From CAXXOK01 sp963678055 (GTDB taxonomy: Bacteria; Bacillota; Clostridia; Christensenellales; Aristaeellaceae), in contig OY782679.1 in NCBI GenBank assembly GCA_963678055.1, positions 992,001-1,056,000 on the forward strand: 64,000 nt of DNA, in the 5' to 3' direction. The notes under the pieces were generated by a model that saw only the letters and a program-made list of their open reading frames with translations, was not told the origin of the DNA and searched no databases. The position numbers and the translations under genes are program-made. Position 1 is the first letter of the stretch. The number at the start of each line of letters is the position of its first letter. Shown here piece by piece: positions 61,046 to 64,000 of this stretch.

Positions 61046-62263
61046 TTACCAGCCGATCAGCAGACCGACAAGCGTAATCACCAGGCCGCCTGCAACGATG
61101 GACCCAAGCTGGCCCGATACGTTAGCGCTGGTGGCCTGCATGAGGATAAAGTTGTAAGGATCGTCCTCTTTGGCCATCTTCTGGATGACACGCGCGGACA
61201 TCGGGAATGCGGATATACCCGCCGCACCGATCATCGGGTTGATCTTTTCCTTGCGGAACAGATTCAGGAACTTGGCAAAGAGCACGCCGCCTGCGGTATC
61301 GAATACGAAGGCGAACAAGCCAAGTGTCAGGATAAACAGGGTATCCCAACGCAGGAAGTTGTTTGCCAGCATGGTCGAACCGATGGTAAGCCCCAGCAGA
61401 ATGGTGACCAGGTTGGCCAGCTCGTTCTGCGCGGTATTGGACAGGCGATCCAGCACCTTACACTCGCGCAGGAGGTTACCAAACATCAGGCTGCCGACCA
61501 GCGGCACGCTCATGGGTACAATGATACCCGCCAGAACGGTCACAATGATCGGGAACAGGATCAGCGTCAGCCGCGAGGCCTTATGCTCGGTATAGTTCAT
61601 GTGGATGGTGCGCTCTTTCTTGGTGGTCAGCGCGCGGATAATCGGCGGCTGGATAACGGGCACCAGCGCCATGTAGCTGTACGCAGCAACGGAGATCGGT
61701 GCCATATAGTCTTTCAGGTCAAAGTGATTGGCAACATACAGGGTGGTGGGGCCGTCCGCCGCACCGATAATACCAATCGCCGAGGCCAGTCGCAGTATCA
61801 GGCTTTCATCTCCGGCAATGTCCGGGAAGACCATGGGAATTAAAAGCATAGCCGTAAGGAATGTCGCAAATATACCAAACTGCGCCGCTGCTCCAAAGAA
61901 GATCATCGACGGATCTTTGAGCAGGGGCGAAAAGTCGATCATTGCGCCAACCGCGATAAAGATCAGAATGGGAAAGAGTTCGTTTTTAATACCCGCGTCA
62001 AACAACACGGTTAAAAAGCCACCGCTGCCCAGCACGCTGGCTGCGGGATCGCCGGTAACCGCATCAATAATCGGCGGCATATTTGCCAGAATCGCACCAA
62101 ACGCGATGGGTAATAACAAGGCGGGTTCATAGTCCTTACGGATGGCAAGATAGATTAAAACCCCTGCAATCACAAACATGACAAGCGTTTTTAGCCCGTC
62201 TAGGGTGCCCATGTACAATACGCCGGAAAATAGTTCTTTCAACAGTGCGGAAAATTCGTCCAA
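61046..62263 (-). CDS. Na+-transporting decarboxylase, beta subunit (OadB/GcdB/MmdB)
   Basis: 405 residues from TTG 62263 (GAGGAGG upstream). About ten membrane helices. Diagnostic segments: IGAADGPTTLYVANHF, the Na+-binding-region TIGSTMLANNFL, and GAAGISAFPMSARVIQKMA, ending QLGSIVAGGLVITLVGLLI. It couples decarboxylation of a carboxybiotin to Na+ export. Neither the carboxyltransferase nor a biotin carrier gene is within the window; the neighbour upstream is a thioesterase, so methylmalonyl- or glutaconyl-CoA type is possible. Confidence 0.92.
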   Translation of the reverse strand: MDEFSALLKELFSGVLYMGTLDGLKTLVMFVIAGVLIYLAIRKDYEPALLLPIAFGAILANMPPIIDAVTGDPAASVLGSGGFLTVLFDAGIKNELFPILIFIAVGAMIDFSPLLKDPSMIFFGAAAQFGIFATFLTAMLLIPMVFPDIAGDESLILRLASAIGIIGAADGPTTLYVANHFDLKDYMAPISVAAYSYMALVPVIQPPIIRALTTKKERTIHMNYTEHKASRLTLILFPIIVTVLAGIIVPMSVPLVGSLMFGNLLRECKVLDRLSNTAQNELANLVTILLGLTIGSTMLANNFLRWDTLFILTLGLFAFVFDTAGGVLFAKFLNLFRKEKINPMIGAAGISAFPMSARVIQKMAKEDDPYNFILMQATSANVSGQLGSIVAGGLVITLVGLLIGW

Positions 62264-62320
62264 AGCCTTTCCTCCTCAAGCGGCATTCTGTGAATAATAT
62301 AGCATTTCAGTGGTATCAAG

Positions 62321-62800
62321 TCAAAGTGTACGGGCCTGTTTTTTGGCCTCGTACAGCGCTTTACCGATTTCAAAATCGGCTTTTTCCGCATCCGTTTCCG
62401 GTATCAGCTTCGGAACCGGAGCGGGTTGATTGTCCTCGCTCAGGGCGACCATGGTCAGCGTAGCGTGGTTGATCAGCGCCCGTTCTTTGCACTGTGAGGA
62501 TTCCACATAGGTGTCGACCGCGACAAGCATGCTGGTGCGCCCGGTATACAGCACGCGGCCCTGCAGCACTACGAGGTCGTTCAGCGACGCGGAAGCCAGA
62601 AAGTCCAGCTTGTCGATGGACGCTGTTGTGATGGCGCAGCTGGAATGCCGGCGCGCGACCACCGCGGCAACGGTATCAATCCACTTGACCAGTTGCCCGC
62701 CAAATAACCGGAAGTACTGGTTGCAGTCGCCGGGCATAATGATATGAACCTGCTCGGACCGGGAGTGGGATACGGGGCGGGAATCGGTGGCACAGTGCAT
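62321..62800 (-). CDS. Acyl-CoA thioesterase (hotdog fold)
   Basis: 159 residues. Hotdog-fold YciA/BFIT type: PGDCNQYFRLFGGQLVKWID is the catalytic-helix region (usually GxxFGGxLLxxxD), then SIDKLDFLASASLNDLV and YTGRTSMLVAVDTYVE. Cleaves acyl-CoAs. It is transcribed with the Na+-pump genes (57 bases), which may link it to acyl-CoA metabolism. Confidence 0.9.
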   Translation of the reverse strand: MHCATDSRPVSHSRSEQVHIIMPGDCNQYFRLFGGQLVKWIDTVAAVVARRHSSCAITTASIDKLDFLASASLNDLVVLQGRVLYTGRTSMLVAVDTYVESSQCKERALINHATLTMVALSEDNQPAPVPKLIPETDAEKADFEIGKALYEAKKQARTL

Positions 62801-62830
62801 AGGCGTGTCCTTCCGTTTGAAAAAATGCTG

Positions 62831-64000
62831 TTACAGCATCTTGATCTCATTTGCTGTGACGATGGCATGTACGAGCTTCAACGCTTTGGTCGGCTCGGGC
62901 AGAATGGTAATGGCCTGTAAAAGCTCGTTCGTTGCCAGGGCAAGATCCGCCTCGTTTTTGGCGTGCACGGTGGCGATACAATCGCCCGCCTTGACAGCAT
63001 CGCCGATGCGGTGGTGGAGGACGAACCCGACGGACGGGTCAATCACATCCTGCTTGGTTTTCCGGCCCGCACCCATATGCTGGGCAAGGTAGCCGATGCG
63101 CTGGGTATCCATCCGGTGGATGAAACCGCTGTCTTTAAGCTGCACTTCGCCGATTACCTTGGCTTGCGGAAGCAACGACGGATCGTCGCAGACGCTTGCA
63201 TCGCCGCCTTGTGCGGTGATGAGCTCCTTGAGCTTGTCCATACCCTGCCCGGAGGCCAGCGCAGCGTCCAGCATTTGTCTGGCTTTCAGCGCGTTATCGG
63301 CCGCTCCGGCGGCAACCAGCATCTGCGTACCAAGCTCCATGGAAACGTCCTTGAGCGGACCCTCCACACGGCCGGCCAGTACATCAATCGCTTCTTTCAC
63401 TTCCAGCGCATTGCCGATATAACTGCCAAGGGGTTCATCCATATCGGTGACAAGCGCGCTTACATTGCGGCCCGCATCAGTGCCGATGTGAACCATCACC
63501 TGCGCCAATTCAATGCTTTGCTCCAGCGAATGCATAATGGCACCGGCGCCGGTTTTTACATCCAGCACAATGGCCTGCGCGCCGGAGGCCAGCTTTTTAG
63601 ACATGATACTGGATGCGATCAGCGGCAGGCTATCCACCGTGGAGGTAATATCGCGCAGCAGGTACAGGGCTTTGTCAGCGGGGGCCAAATCCTTGGTCTG
63701 GCCGATGACTGCGATGCCGATGCGTTGCACTTGGGCGATAAAAGCATCCATGTCCATCTCGGTATGGAACCCGGGGATGCTTTCCAGCTTATCAATCGTA
63801 CCGCCGGTATGCCCAAGCCCCCGGCCGGACATTTTCGCTACCGGAACGCCGCAGGCCGCAACCAGCGGCGTAACAATCAGCGTGGTGGTATCGGCCACGC
63901 CGCCCGTGGAATGCTTATCCACGGGAATCCCGTCAATGGCGGACAAATCCAGCATGTCGCCGGAATGTGCCATGGCCATTGTCAGCCAGCTGGTTTCATT
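62831..64000 (-). CDS. pdp: Pyrimidine-nucleoside phosphorylase, N-terminus cut by window end
   Basis: The open frame runs to the last base of the window; the first visible residues (SWLTMAMAHSG) are inside the protein. Visible: KHSTGGVADTTTLIVTPLVA (nucleoside/phosphate site), MSGRGLGHTGGTIDKLESIPG, VDSLPLIASSIMSKKLASG and DVKTGAGAIM. The C-terminal domain follows to 62831. It is the Pdp/DeoA family that splits uridine and thymidine. The KxxD/xKR features separating Pdp from DeoA lie mostly outside what can be judged. Confidence 0.92.
   Translation of the reverse strand, partial: NETSWLTMAMAHSGDMLDLSAIDGIPVDKHSTGGVADTTTLIVTPLVAACGVPVAKMSGRGLGHTGGTIDKLESIPGFHTEMDMDAFIAQVQRIGIAVIGQTKDLAPADKALYLLRDITSTVDSLPLIASSIMSKKLASGAQAIVLDVKTGAGAIMHSLEQSIELAQVMVHIGTDAGRNVSALVTDMDEPLGSYIGNALEVKEAIDVLAGRVEGPLKDVSMELGTQMLVAAGAADNALKARQMLDAALASGQGMDKLKELITAQGGDASVCDDPSLLPQAKVIGEVQLKDSGFIHRMDTQRIGYLAQHMGAGRKTKQDVIDPSVGFVLHHRIGDAVKAGDCIATVHAKNEADLALATNELLQAITILPEPTKALKLVHAIVTANEIKML

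Noticed and set aside
1..64000. CRISPR arrays, tRNA, rRNA, insertion sequences
   Set aside because: No regular repeat-spacer pattern, no cloverleaf-like sequences, no transposase found on reading both strands.

Overview
The window reads as a chromosomal segment of an anaerobic, Gram-positive Firmicute of the class Clostridia. Support: strong Shine-Dalgarno sites, consensus sigma-A promoters, a T-box leader, PadR/HAAS modules, an [FeFe]-hydrogenase-type protein, Na+-pump decarboxylase subunits, a two-subunit class I fumarase, and secreted SH3b and peptidoglycan-binding proteins. The genus cannot be fixed from the sequence. No tRNA, rRNA, CRISPR array or insertion sequence was found.

1-5359 is the right end of a prophage: tail fibre and Gly-rich tail proteins, a small late protein, endolysin, an XhlA-like protein and a holin. 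It is followed by an AT-rich three-gene block with its own promoter: a STAS+GHKL-ATPase protein, a free STAS-like DUF4325 protein and a two-helix membrane protein. It ends at a short copy of a tmRNA-like 3' end plus terminator, probably attR in ssrA. The three-gene block is the best candidate for an undescribed, possibly phage-exclusion, system.

5502-18398 is an AraC regulator facing a 12-kb operon of tightly overlapping genes: a C-type-lectin/SUMF1-fold protein, LplB/LplC-type permeases, a binding protein, two beta-lactamase-family serine hydrolases, a CocE/S15 hydrolase, an esterase, a second esterase without its nucleophile, and an MFS transporter. It looks like an uptake-and-hydrolysis pathway for an acylated (ester or amide) compound.

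18665-31990 holds mostly housekeeping or single genes: SH3b protein, NudC, an AT-rich OLD-like ATPase/Toprim protein, an [FeFe]-hydrogenase-like protein, peptidoglycan-binding protein, DODA dioxygenase, pirin, Pol IV, EamA transporter with an AraC regulator, and transketolase.

32376-40642 has a consensus promoter driving a condensation-fold acyltransferase, a membrane protein and two SDRs, then two PadR-HAAS envelope modules on either side of a K+ channel with a TrkA-N domain. 40702-49404 holds a Gfo/Idh oxidoreductase, a large AT-rich orphan, diketogulonate reductase, NYN protein, a frameshifted methyltransferase, metallophosphoesterase, fumarase and glutamate racemase. 49480-51460 is a complete T-box leader in front of an acyl-CoA ligase, an unusual pairing. 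51490-59028 encodes secreted proteins, an ECF sigma/anti-sigma pair, thioredoxin and DUF4230. 59030-64000 is a leftward cluster: pyrimidine-nucleoside phosphorylase (cut by the window end), thioesterase, Na+-pump subunits beta and gamma without an alpha subunit, a membrane protein and an iron alcohol dehydrogenase.
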